DNA of 64,000 bases from Siderastrea radians (lineage: Eukaryota; Cnidaria; Anthozoa; Scleractinia; Rhizangiidae): contig OZ024888.1 in the NCBI GenBank assembly GCA_964017195.1, positions 13,905,201-13,969,200 of the forward strand. Direction: 5' to 3'. Shown here in pieces: positions 40,449 to 49,506 of this stretch. The translations under genes were made by a program, and so were the position numbers. How positions within the stretch are numbered: the stretch's first letter is position 1; each line of letters starts with the position of its first letter. The notes beneath the pieces were generated by a model, which was given only the letters and a program-made list of their open reading frames with translations, searched no databases and was not told the DNA's origin.

Positions 40449-40721
40449 AACACTTTAATGACAACCCCATACCATGTTGTGTCAATAAAAAATGAAAATG
40501 TCTGATTGGTTCCTTGTACTGTCTCAAACAAAGATGTAGTGTCAAAAAACAGGATTCTCAAACAGGATTCTGGAGAACTCCTTGTAGTGTAGACAAATAT
40601 GATCCACGTTGATAAAAAAAAATGTCACTGTCTCTTTGATCGTTCTACCACAATGTCACGATGGCATGTTCTGCCAAAATACGGAAACGAATGTTCTGCC
40701 AAATACGGAAACGAAAATGTT
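40449..40721. other. Convergent intergenic region with a short direct repeat
   Basis: Between the PLA2 gene and the minus-strand early gene. It contains two near-identical copies of ATGTTCTGCCAAAATACGGA (about 40,667 and 40,692) and the poly(A) signals. No gene is supported. Confidence 0.55.
40484..40489 (+). terminator. Poly(A) signal ending the late block
   Basis: AATAAA 36 bases after the PLA2 stop. The next plus-strand gene is 2 kb away. A minus-strand ATTAAA variant lies at 40,453-40,458 for the convergent early gene. Confidence 0.6.
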
Positions 40722-42315
40722 TTATGTTACTAAATCATACAATAAATCCACCCCCTCGTCGGGTGACATGTCATGAACGAAGTCTTCGGGGGGCACCAAT
40801 GCCTCCAGATCAAAGGAACAAGAGTCCTCCACATCCCTCAGTAACTCGGTCCACTCGTCAGGCGATACGCCCTGCAACAAAGAGGAAACGTCCTCCAAGT
40901 CAGAGGGGTCCATGACTTGCACATCCCCCGAATCCATATCCGTGAGAGTATAATCCTCAAGAAATGATTCAGAAAAAGAAATGTTCTCAAACGTTTTTGG
41001 TATGGATTTTATAAAGTCCTCCAAGAGAATGGTCAATTTCAAGGGTCCCAATGCTTTGATTTTCTCGTCCGTTTTCTGTCTCTCTACAGAAGGTAAGGAG
41101 TTACAAAAGTCATTCAAATACGATTCCAGAGAAGGTTGTGTTCTACCATTAGTCAATACCACCCGCCGTGGTTTGGGACGAGGCACGTCCTTCTTCCTTT
41201 TTGATTTCTCCAGCATCTTCTCGCGGTTATCCCAGTAGTACTCTCTTCTTTGCGCCAGCAGCTTCTCTCGGTTCGCAGCACGATAGGCCCGACGAATCGC
41301 TCCTCCTTTTTCAGTTCTGTTGTACTTCCTTTGATACTCGGCTATTCGAACACAATTCTTTTCACGATACTCACGATCTCGGAGTCTGATACGTTCCCGA
41401 TGTTTCTCTTTATACCGTCGATCGCTTTCGGTGCAACGTGCTCGGTTGTTTCGGGCCCATTGTTTTTTGGCGGCACGCCGTTCCTCCTTATGCGTCTCCT
41501 CATAACGCCTTCTGGACTCCTGCACTCGATCCAGATTTTGTTCTACGTATCGTTTTTTGGCCGCACGCACTTTCTCAGGGTACTTGCGTCGGTAGTCGGC
41601 TTTTTTGCGAATATTCCTCGCTCGGGCTTTCTCTGGGTAGCGGGCCTTGTACCTAGCTTTTTTGATGGCGTTCCGTCTCCGTCGTTGTTCGTCTTTCGTC
41701 AGTAACTCTGTCGTTTCGTCGTCGTCGTCAGGGTCGGGAACAATGTCGTTCAAGTCCTCGTCTGGGTCAGAGTCGTTAAGGTCGTTGTCGTCAGGGTCGG
41801 AAACATAGTCGTTCAAGTCCTCGTCTGGGCCAGAGTCGTCGTTGTCGTCAGGGACATAGTCCTCGTCCTTCTTGTCGTCAACGTCGTCTGGGTCAGAGTC
41901 ATCGTCGTCGTTGTTTGGTCGGTACGTCGTGCGTTGTCGCTTGCTGCGGCGGAGGCCCTCGCTTACGGGAGACCTCGGGCGAGGGGGGCGGTGCTGGCGG
42001 AGGGGTGGCTGGGCGCTTAAACTCATACCGCCAGTAGTCGCAACAGAAGTCGAGGCCCCGGATGTACCACTCGGTGGTGATTTGGGGGTAGCAGCCCGGG
42101 TTCCAGTGCTGTTGCACGTACGTGTGGCGTTCTGCTTGAGCTGCTTGGGCGAGCTGCCTCCTCTGCCTCCTTTCCTCCAACAGCGCTTCCCCAAACTCCC
42201 GGATGTCTTCATCGTCGATACTCCACTTCTTCACTTCATCTAAAATAGCATTCACTTCCAAATCTGCTTCAAATTCTTCAAAAGCTTCTACCAACTCTTT
42301 ATGAACAACCTCCAT
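40722..42315 (-). CDS. Acidic/basic early protein, probably spliced
   Basis: Two overlapping minus-strand frames make this locus. The first starts at ATG 42,315, just after a TATA box, and runs 138 codons to 41,899. The second is open to 40,722 for about 490 codons but has no good start near the promoter. A candidate 67-nt intron (donor G|GTATGAG at 42,028, acceptor TAAG at 41,962) joins them in frame as 42,315-42,029 plus 41,961-40,722 (508 codons). The long frame has Asp-rich repeats (DSDPDEDLND), about ten basic repeats of 11-14 residues with RRYEE/YREKN motifs, and an acidic tail with SPDEWTELLRDVED and SPDEGVDLLYDL. This suggests a DNA-binding transactivator. Function is inferred; splicing versus frameshifting is open. 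Confidence 0.6.
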
Positions 42316-42346
42316 TTTGAGATGACTCCGCCGACGATTCGATTTC

Positions 42347-42522
42347 TTTTATAGGGACTTATTCCTTCCCGTGATGCCCCATGGACCCTAATTAGAGAGG
42401 GGGGAGGGGGGTCCCCCCTCCTCGTCCCACCCCTCCCTAGGGCACCCCCTCTCTAGGGGGGCACCCCTCTTTAGTGATTGGCTCCTTCCCCTCCCACGTG
42501 ACATTTTGGTTCTCTATAAAAA
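42347..42522. promoter_or_regulatory. Right bidirectional early promoter (polymerase)
   Basis: A minus-strand TATA (CTATAAAA complement, 42,347-42,354), perfect inverted repeat GGAGGGGGGTCCCCCCTCC (42,403-42,421), inverted CCAAT (42,477-42,481), E-box CACGTG (42,495-42,500) and plus-strand TATAAAAA (42,515-42,522). Order and spacing are the mirror image of 27,024-27,179. Confidence 0.7.
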
Positions 42523-42555
42523 ACAAACCCCGATCTCCACTCAGTTTATCTGATC

Positions 42556-45500
42556 ATGTCCTCTCCAGATGACAATGCGGCGGGGCCAAGTGGCCTCGCC
42601 AGAGGTGAGATCCTGTCCTTGCTCGGATTGGACTTAAGTGAAGACGACGACGACACCCATTCCTGTGTGGGACGTTTAATTTGTACCCAAGAGATGCCGG
42701 ACAGTGACGACGCCATTTGTCAAGAGGCCTTGGACCACTTCGAACAAAGCGGGGGTGGATTGGATCCCGCTGAACCCGTTACCTTCCAATTTGACTTACA
42801 ACCTTTTGTCAATCGGAAGAGTGATCGCATGGGGGTACAAGAACGTCATTTCAAGACCCAGTTACGTCAAAGGGGGAACTTGCTGCCAGGCCAAAATATA
42901 ACCCAAGCTCTCCAAGAGGGATTACGTCGAGCCGTCGATCAAGTGTTGACCACCACCCCCGACCTCCACGATCAAGATCGCCTTTACTTTACCATCGCCT
43001 CCGATCGCCTGCACAATAATTTCCAGGGGTGGGGATTACGGGCAGGGGAATGGCGTCGAGACACAGAACGAGTGGAAGCGCTGTTCCAACGTTTAGCCCA
43101 AGCCCTCAACAGCAACGAACAATTTGAAATGGACGATTCCTTTCAAGTGTCCATCACACAAGTTCATCATGCCCCTCAAGGTACCGGCAAACCGCGTCGT
43201 GGCAAACCCGGCCATCCCACCATGGCCCTGTTAACGGTCAAGAAACGGTCGGTCATCCGCATCCAAAATGATGACGAACTCTGTTGTGCCAGAGCCCTCG
43301 TGGTCGCCAAAGCTCGCGTGGACCAGCACCCGAAATACGCCATCATCCGCCAAGGAAGGCCCTTGCAGAGAACCCTCGCTTGGGACCTCCAGAATGAAGC
43401 CCAGGTACCCCTCGGTCCCTGTGGCTACGACGCCTTGACCCAATTCAGTCAAGCTCCCTCCCTCAGAGGTTACCAGATCATCCTGGTGGATGCACAGCGA
43501 TCGTTTCACATCACGACGTTTGGTCCCCTTCAAGACAAACAACTGATCCTGTTGCACAACCAAGACCATTATGATGTCATCACCAAATTGCCAGGATTTT
43601 TCGGGGCCAGTTATGTGTGTGCGGATTGTTGGAAACCCTATGACCATGAGGGACTGCATCGATGCACCGAGACCAAGGTGTGCGGAGCCTGTCGACAGAA
43701 AGATTGTCCCGATTTTCAATATGCATACCCCCGGCACCTGAAAGCCACTCAACGTTGCGGGTCGTGTCATCGGGACTTTTTTGGACCCGCGTGTAAGGAA
43801 GCCCATTCCAGCAAGACCCATGCGGGCAAACCCGCCACGGGCCTCCAGACCTCCGTGTGCTGTCAACGATACCGATGCCCTGACTGTTATCAACAAAATG
43901 TGGGCTTGTCCCGCATTCAACGTCACCGTTGTTTCCACATAGACTGCCCGTCTTGTCATCAGTACGTTCACGCCGACGAACACCGTTGTTTTATACAAAG
44001 AGCCCCTAAACCTCAAGACCAAAAGAAGAAGAGAAAGAGGACCCGTCAAAAAGGTCCTCGCGCCAAACGAGGTGCCGCCGCCGCCGAACCCCCCTCCTCC
44101 TCTGAGGACGAGGAAGACGACCTGCCACCCTTACACGTCTTCTTTGATATCGAAGCCATGCAACCCCAGGAAAAACACCTTGCCAATCTCGTCGTGGCCG
44201 AAACCGAAGACAACGAGGAACCCAAGCCTTTCCCAGGTCCCACCTGTATCCGTGACTTTCTGGACTGGTTGGATACCTTGACCAACTATGACACAAGACA
44301 AGTCAATGTCATCGCTCATAACTTCCAGGGGTACGACGGGTACTTCATCATCCAAGAATACTATGGGGACAACCGGATCGTCCAACAACTCCGCAACGGG
44401 TGTAAACTCTTAGAGATCCAACATGACCGCATCCGGTTCATCGATTCCATGAGTTTCTTCCAGATGCCCCTCTCCGCGTTTCCCAAAACCTTTGGCTTGA
44501 CCGAACTCTGCAAAGGGTACTTCCCCCACAAGTTCAACATACCTGACCATCAACAGTACGTGGGCATCCTCCCCTCACGCGATCACTACATGCCTGAGAC
44601 CATGACCCTCGAAGGAAGACAAGCCTTTGAAACCTGGCATCAAGAGCAGCGTGCCAAGAACGTCGTGTTTGACTTTCAGAAAGAATTGCTCGCGTATTGT
44701 CAATCGGATGTACGTCTCTTGAAACAAGGATGTCTGACTTTCAAACGCCTGTTTGAAGACTTGACCGGCTTCAATCCCTTCGATCACGTCACCATTGCCT
44801 CGGCTTGTAATCGAGATTTACGTATGAACCGGATGATCCCCAACAGTATTGCCAGCGAACCCGCCGGTCCTAAGGGGTGGAGAGACAACTACATCAACCA
44901 CTCCCTCCCAGCCCTTCAATGGTTAACCTGGTGCGATCACCAACTACGTCAACGCGCCCTCCAAGATCTTACCCCCGCTGATCTACTGGCCCATCCAGAC
45001 CCACAGTACATTCAGCATGCCCGAAATCAAGGCGAGTATAAGATCCCCGGGACCAACATCCTTGTCGATGGTTATTGCCCCCACACCCACACCGTCTACG
45101 AATTTCAAGGCTGTTTCACCCATGGATGCCCAACCTGTTATCCCCATCGCCACGAAAAACATCCCCGCAACTATAATCTGACGATGCACGACCTCTATGA
45201 CACCACCCAAGACAAAGTCCAAAAGCTTACCGACCAAGGGTACAACGTCATTCAAATGTGGGGATGTGAATGGGACCACCTCCTAAAAACCCAGCCAGAG
45301 ATCGACGCCTTCGTTCGGGAACTCAACTTTATCCAACCCCTTGAACCGCGAGAGGCTTTCTGTGGAGGTCGTACCAATGCCATCAAACTCTACCATCATA
45401 TCACCCCTGGCCAAAAAATTCACTACATCGATGTCACCTCCTTGTACCCGTGGGTCAACAAGAACTCTGTGTACCCCAAAGGACATCCCACCATCTATTC

Positions 45501-46719
45501 TCAACCGGGTCACACGGACATCCACCAGTACTTTGGCCTCATCCAATGCAAAATCCTACCTCCCCGTGAATTGTACCATCCCGTGCTGCCTTACCGTCAT
45601 GGCGACAAACTGCTCTTTCCCCTCTGTGCCCGTTGTGTGAAAGAAGAAATGGCCAAACCTCTTTTGGACAGATCTTATCATTGCCCTCACCCCGACGAAC
45701 AACGCGCCCTCACCAGTACCTGGTGCACCCCAGAGTTGAATAAAGCCGTCGAATTGGGCTACCAAGTTCAATACATCTATGAAGCCTGGCATTTTGAAGA
45801 AACCTGTGAGGGGCTCTTCGCCGATTATGTGAATACCTGGCTCAAAATCAAACAAGAAGCCAGTGGGTGGCCTAAGGATGACATGACAGAAGAACAAAAG
45901 CAACGTTACATCCACAAGTACTTGGAGCATGAAGGCATCCAGTTAGAGTACGACAAAATCAAACACAACCCGGGGCTGCGTACCCTAGCAAAACTCATGC
46001 TCAACTCCATGTGGGGCAAGTTTGGCCAACGCCTCAACAAGACCCAAATTCAAGCCTTTCATGATCCACAGGCCTTTCATCGTTTCCTGGATAGTGATAG
46101 CTTGGACATACGCCACGTCTCGGTCATCAATGACGACATGGTGGAGGTGCACTACCAAAACCAAAAAGAGGACATCCGCGTTTCACCCAACCTCAACATT
46201 TTTGTAGCCTGCTTCACCACCTGCCATGCCCGGCTCAAACTCTATGCCGCCCTGGAAGCCTTAGGAGAAACCGTGTTGTACTTCGACACGGATTCCGTCA
46301 TCTACCTGGAGGAAACACCCACTCAATTCCAACCTGTCTTGGATTCCTATCTAGGGAACTTCACCTCCGAATTAAAGGATGAGGAATACATCCAAGAATT
46401 CGTCAGCGGAGGACCCAAGAATTATGGCTATACTACCAATCACCAAAAGGTCGAATGCAAGGTCAGAGGCTTCCGTCTCAACAGCGAAGGACATACACAA
46501 CTCAACTATGAAGTCATGCGACAGAATGTCCTCGACGAAATCCAGAACCCCCTCCTCAAGCCACGAGAAGTCCAGATTACTAATACGAACCATATCGTCC
46601 GGAATCCAAACACCTATGAACTCTTCACTTTCCCCCAGTACAAATCGTACAAATTGGTGTATGACAAACGAGTCCTGGATCCCCGCACCTTTAAAACTTT
46701 CCCCTATGGATACCAGTGA
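42556..46719 (+). CDS. Protein-primed family B DNA polymerase
   Basis: A 1,387-residue replicative polymerase of the Polinton/adenovirus protein-primed class. The long N-terminal region (about 350-480) has a cluster of CxxC/HxxC pairs, probably zinc-binding. The 3'-5' exonuclease motifs are FFDIEAM (about 528-534), AHNFQGYDG (about 587-595) and YCQSDVRLL (about 713-721). Polymerase motifs are A, YIDVTSLYPW (about 957), B, KLMLNSMWGKFG (about 1,147), and C, YFDTDSVIY (about 1,241), followed by KNYGY (about 1,288). All catalytic Asp residues are present. It would copy the linear genome from a terminal protein primer; a separate terminal protein gene was not identified, so that function may lie in the N-terminal region. 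The frame is intact. Confidence 0.96.
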   Translation: MSSPDDNAAGPSGLARGEILSLLGLDLSEDDDDTHSCVGRLICTQEMPDSDDAICQEALDHFEQSGGGLDPAEPVTFQFDLQPFVNRKSDRMGVQERHFKTQLRQRGNLLPGQNITQALQEGLRRAVDQVLTTTPDLHDQDRLYFTIASDRLHNNFQGWGLRAGEWRRDTERVEALFQRLAQALNSNEQFEMDDSFQVSITQVHHAPQGTGKPRRGKPGHPTMALLTVKKRSVIRIQNDDELCCARALVVAKARVDQHPKYAIIRQGRPLQRTLAWDLQNEAQVPLGPCGYDALTQFSQAPSLRGYQIILVDAQRSFHITTFGPLQDKQLILLHNQDHYDVITKLPGFFGASYVCADCWKPYDHEGLHRCTETKVCGACRQKDCPDFQYAYPRHLKATQRCGSCHRDFFGPACKEAHSSKTHAGKPATGLQTSVCCQRYRCPDCYQQNVGLSRIQRHRCFHIDCPSCHQYVHADEHRCFIQRAPKPQDQKKKRKRTRQKGPRAKRGAAAAEPPSSSEDEEDDLPPLHVFFDIEAMQPQEKHLANLVVAETEDNEEPKPFPGPTCIRDFLDWLDTLTNYDTRQVNVIAHNFQGYDGYFIIQEYYGDNRIVQQLRNGCKLLEIQHDRIRFIDSMSFFQMPLSAFPKTFGLTELCKGYFPHKFNIPDHQQYVGILPSRDHYMPETMTLEGRQAFETWHQEQRAKNVVFDFQKELLAYCQSDVRLLKQGCLTFKRLFEDLTGFNPFDHVTIASACNRDLRMNRMIPNSIASEPAGPKGWRDNYINHSLPALQWLTWCDHQLRQRALQDLTPADLLAHPDPQYIQHARNQGEYKIPGTNILVDGYCPHTHTVYEFQGCFTHGCPTCYPHRHEKHPRNYNLTMHDLYDTTQDKVQKLTDQGYNVIQMWGCEWDHLLKTQPEIDAFVRELNFIQPLEPREAFCGGRTNAIKLYHHITPGQKIHYIDVTSLYPWVNKNSVYPKGHPTIYSQPGHTDIHQYFGLIQCKILPPRELYHPVLPYRHGDKLLFPLCARCVKEEMAKPLLDRSYHCPHPDEQRALTSTWCTPELNKAVELGYQVQYIYEAWHFEETCEGLFADYVNTWLKIKQEASGWPKDDMTEEQKQRYIHKYLEHEGIQLEYDKIKHNPGLRTLAKLMLNSMWGKFGQRLNKTQIQAFHDPQAFHRFLDSDSLDIRHVSVINDDMVEVHYQNQKEDIRVSPNLNIFVACFTTCHARLKLYAALEALGETVLYFDTDSVIYLEETPTQFQPVLDSYLGNFTSELKDEEYIQEFVSGGPKNYGYTTNHQKVECKVRGFRLNSEGHTQLNYEVMRQNVLDEIQNPLLKPREVQITNTNHIVRNPNTYELFTFPQYKSYKLVYDKRVLDPRTFKTFPYGYQ

Positions 46720-46785
46720 GCGGTGGGGACCCTCTATTGAACATTAAGGAACACTCAGTAAGGAAACCATGTTTGTAAACAAATT

Positions 46786-46791
46786 AATAAA
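46786..46791 (+). terminator. Poly(A) signal of DNA polymerase B inside the right TIR
   Basis: AATAAA about 67 bases after the TGA stop, in TIR sequence shared with the left end. Confidence 0.6.
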
Positions 46792-47232
46792 ATAATTCAT
46801 TTTATTTTGTGTTGTTTTCAAAGGACCACCCCCTCTTCCCCAAATTGGACTTTGGACTTTGAGCCCGCGTTTTCTCCGCGGTTTTCACCCACCTTGAGCC
46901 CACGCTCCTTTTTTCAGACTGGTCAGCGGTTTTTACCCATTTTGAGCCCACGATCCCTTTTTTCCACTGGTCAGCGGTTTCCACCCATCTTGAGCCCGCG
47001 ATCCCTTTTTTCCACTGGTCAGCGGTTTCCACCCATCTTGAGCCCGCGATCGATTTTTTCCACTGGTCAGCGGTTTTTACCCACCTTGAGCCCGTGATCC
47101 CTTTTTTCCACTGGTCAGCGGTTTTTACCCACCTTGAGCCCACGATCGATTTTTTCCACTGGTCAGCGGTTTTTACCCATCTTGAGCCCACGATCGATTT
47201 TTTCCACTGGTCAGCGGTTTCCCATCCTAAAA

Positions 47233-47337
47233 CACGTGACTTCCGGTTGCCATGAGCCCGCCATCCTATTTTATCCACTGGTCAGCGGTTTCCTTCACCG
47301 GAAATGATATGACGTCATCCATTTGCTCTCGACCAAT
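47233..47337. promoter_or_regulatory. Right TIR copy of the CRE/ETS/E-box/CCAAT cluster
   Basis: E-box CACGTG 47,233-47,238, ACTTCCGGT 47,239-47,247, CRE TGACGTCA 47,310-47,317 and CCAAT 47,333-47,337 mirror the left TIR exactly. Confidence 0.6.
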
Positions 47338-47378
47338 CAGGAGCCAGCATGTGTGCCATACGGGCGCAATGTACTACT

Positions 47379-47384
47379 CATGTA
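47379..47384. other. Target-site duplication CATGTA (right)
   Basis: Identical to 25,609-25,614 and directly adjacent to the terminal GTACTACT of the element. Confidence 0.93.
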
Positions 47385-48145
47385 CCTTCAGAAATACTGG
47401 AAGGCTTGTTCAGCCCCCTTTTCGCCGGTCATTCGCACACAGAGAATCTTAAGAATCTTTTCACAACCCCTATTGGTTTCATTCAAACGCGACAAAAACA
47501 TAGGGAACTTTCTAGTCAGAAGTGTACTTAAATCTGATGATCAACGAGGTACATTTAAATGCGCGCGCAAACGATGCAACACTTGTCCTTTCATTGACAA
47601 TGCGGACAAAATAACAGGACCCAAGCGATCGATTAAAATCACTGATCGTTTTACATGCACCTCTGCTAATGTTATCTACTGCATAACATGCACTTTATGC
47701 AAAAAGATATGCATTGGTTGAACAGGGAGAAGATTAGGGGACGTTGAAAGAAATGACAACGACGCATCCAAACCAGTCGCCGGACATTTCAATCTCCCTT
47801 ATCATTCTATTCAACATGACGATCTGTGGCCTTTCCTTACACCAGGGTAACACGGAAAGACGTAAAAATCTATAACAAAAATTTATTTTTCAAATCGACA
47901 CACTTAATCCCGACGGTATCAACGAACGCTTTTCGTTCAATTAATTTATTCCTGTATTCCACGTTAGCATGTTCCCACCAATAGCGTAGCCCCACCACTC
48001 CCTATATAAACCAAGTGCAACCCACAATTCCTTGATTTGCTCTGACGAAGGGCAAACGCTCGAAACGTCAGCTTTAAATCTCTTTACGGTGGCCACTTTA
48101 CCTTATCAACTCAGTGGACAAATCCAAAATTTTGTGTTTCACGTC

Positions 48146-48180
<35 letters not shown>
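47385..48180 (+). pseudogene. Penelope-like retroelement 3' fragment (GIY-YIG)
   Basis: Decayed coding sequence with VSFKRDKNIGNFLVRSVLK, a Cys-rich KRCNTCPFID, GPKRSIKITDRFTC, and NVIYCITCTLCKKICIG, which is the start of a GIY-YIG endonuclease domain as found at the C-terminus of Penelope-like elements. A TGA stop interrupts the motif right after CIG, and a further stop and frameshifts follow. Similar coding traces continue to about 48,150 (EGQTLETS). The 5' part is missing and the Polinton sits immediately upstream. Confidence 0.6.
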
Positions 48181-48181
<1 letters not shown>

Positions 48182-49506
48182 ACCGCCTTGCTATTTATAG
48201 AAAGATGAACTTTATTTTGGCAGGGTGGGCAATTCAACGACGAGGCTGATATTCAGAGGGACCTCCACATTCTTAAAACTAGACAAGATATACAGAAAAT
48301 AAGTTGCAAAAACTACAATACGTGTTTACAATATTCTGATTAAAATAGTAACAAAGAACTGTAAATATGTAACGCAAACTAAATCATTACAAATATCCGT
48401 AAAATAATAACTCTATGCGACTATATGCGTCATAAAACTAATTTGTCACATGTTTTTGGCGTATCTGGGGGAAGGCTCAAGTAAGACCCGCCTCCCTCCC
48501 CGTCATTGAAATGTGTGCTTGTCTATTTTATTGTGTAGTAATCATATCCATTCAAGTTCAAATGAATAACAGGAAAGAGACGGCCTACAACAGTCGACCA
48601 CTGTCACCGGGAAATCTTTTAAATTAGCTAAAACTGAGCCCCTGCGATTGCAGCCGCCTTTCATCACTTCAGGCCGATAGGAGAGTTCGCGTCGCTGATC
48701 TTTCATTCTTTGGCTTATGAAGTATGAAGAGCAAGGCGTCATTTGGACACCTCCCATCGAACTTTCTGAATCCCCATGCAAATATTCTTTCTCCGTAAGA
48801 ATCATAAGACCAAGGAACCTCACCCACCGAACCACGTAGCCAAAACTGCAAGTCTTGCAATTTTTAAAGTGCGTTCAAAATTTCATGTGAACATCGATCA
48901 AATATTTTTTCTTAATCCGTACGCTGCGAATACGTTTACCCAATGGAACCTATTACATCTACATCACCGTCTACTTTATTTGTATTGTCTTACTTCAGCG
49001 TTTTGTCTTAACTCTACTCGGATAAAGACACCATGATTGTTTTCTCCTCCCTGGTTTTTAATATGAATTGGATCAATACATAAACTATAATTCTATTTGA
49101 AATAACTTATTTCATTTCTTATATCTGAGAACACTCCCATTATATCTCCTACTAGTATACACCAAACCAGTAGATAAAGCCTTTCGCGCACTCCGATTGG
49201 CTAATCAAAACTCAGGATAGTATTTGCTATTCACCTCCCGGCATTTGTCTGGATTTCGCGCGCAATTTTTCTCTCATTTCTCAGAAAAAGGAACTATTTG
49301 GAGCTTACTATCCACTGGTTTGGTACATACAAAAACAATTATTCACCTCAGTCGGGGAAGAGTGCCAAATATTTACCTCGCCGCTTCGCAGGTTAGCAAA
49401 CGTCCACCACTGTTCACCTCCACTTCAGTGAATAATTGAATAATAGTCTTCAAAGTGCACTCTTATGAGGCATTTCTCGCTGAAATATATCTCGCAAGTC
49501 ATATTA
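48181..49506. other. Intergenic, no gene recognised
   Basis: Only short unsupported ORFs. Nothing recognisable in either strand. Confidence 0.4.

Larger units (their letters stand above)
25615..47378 (+). mobile_element. Complete Polinton/Maverick (adintovirus-type) element
   Basis: This is a 21,764-bp element with inverted termini AGTAGTACATTGCGCCCGTA at both ends and a perfect 6-bp target duplication. It encodes the Polinton set (retrovirus-like integrase, protein-primed DNA polymerase B, FtsK/HerA-type packaging ATPase, adenain-like protease, double-jelly-roll major capsid protein, penton-like minor capsid proteins). It also has a parvovirus-like PLA2 and small basic proteins of the kind described for adintoviruses. 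All large ORFs are uninterrupted. Early genes lie at both ends and the virion genes in the middle, all on the plus strand. Base composition is clearly less AT-rich than the flanks. Confidence 0.95.
46754..47378 (-). repeat. Right terminal inverted repeat with 48-bp tandem units
   Basis: Complementary to the left TIR from the CTCAGTAAGG motif to the terminal GTACTACT. A 48-bp unit (CCACTGGTCAGCGG...TTGAGCCC) repeats at about 46,921, 46,969, 47,017, 47,065, 47,113, 47,161 and 47,209. The unit is 16 codons long, so a spurious 158-residue ORF spans it on the minus strand. Confidence 0.88.

Noticed and set aside
43231..44049. 272-codon minus-strand ORF inside DNA polymerase B
   Set aside because: Antisense shadow of the conserved polymerase N-terminal and cysteine region; no promoter or poly(A) signal.
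46802..47278. 158-codon minus-strand ORF with a 16-residue repeat (GSRWVKTADQWKKSIV)
   Set aside because: It reads the 48-bp TIR repeat; the left TIR has too few units to preserve it and there is no promoter context. Not CRISPR either, because units are contiguous without spacers.
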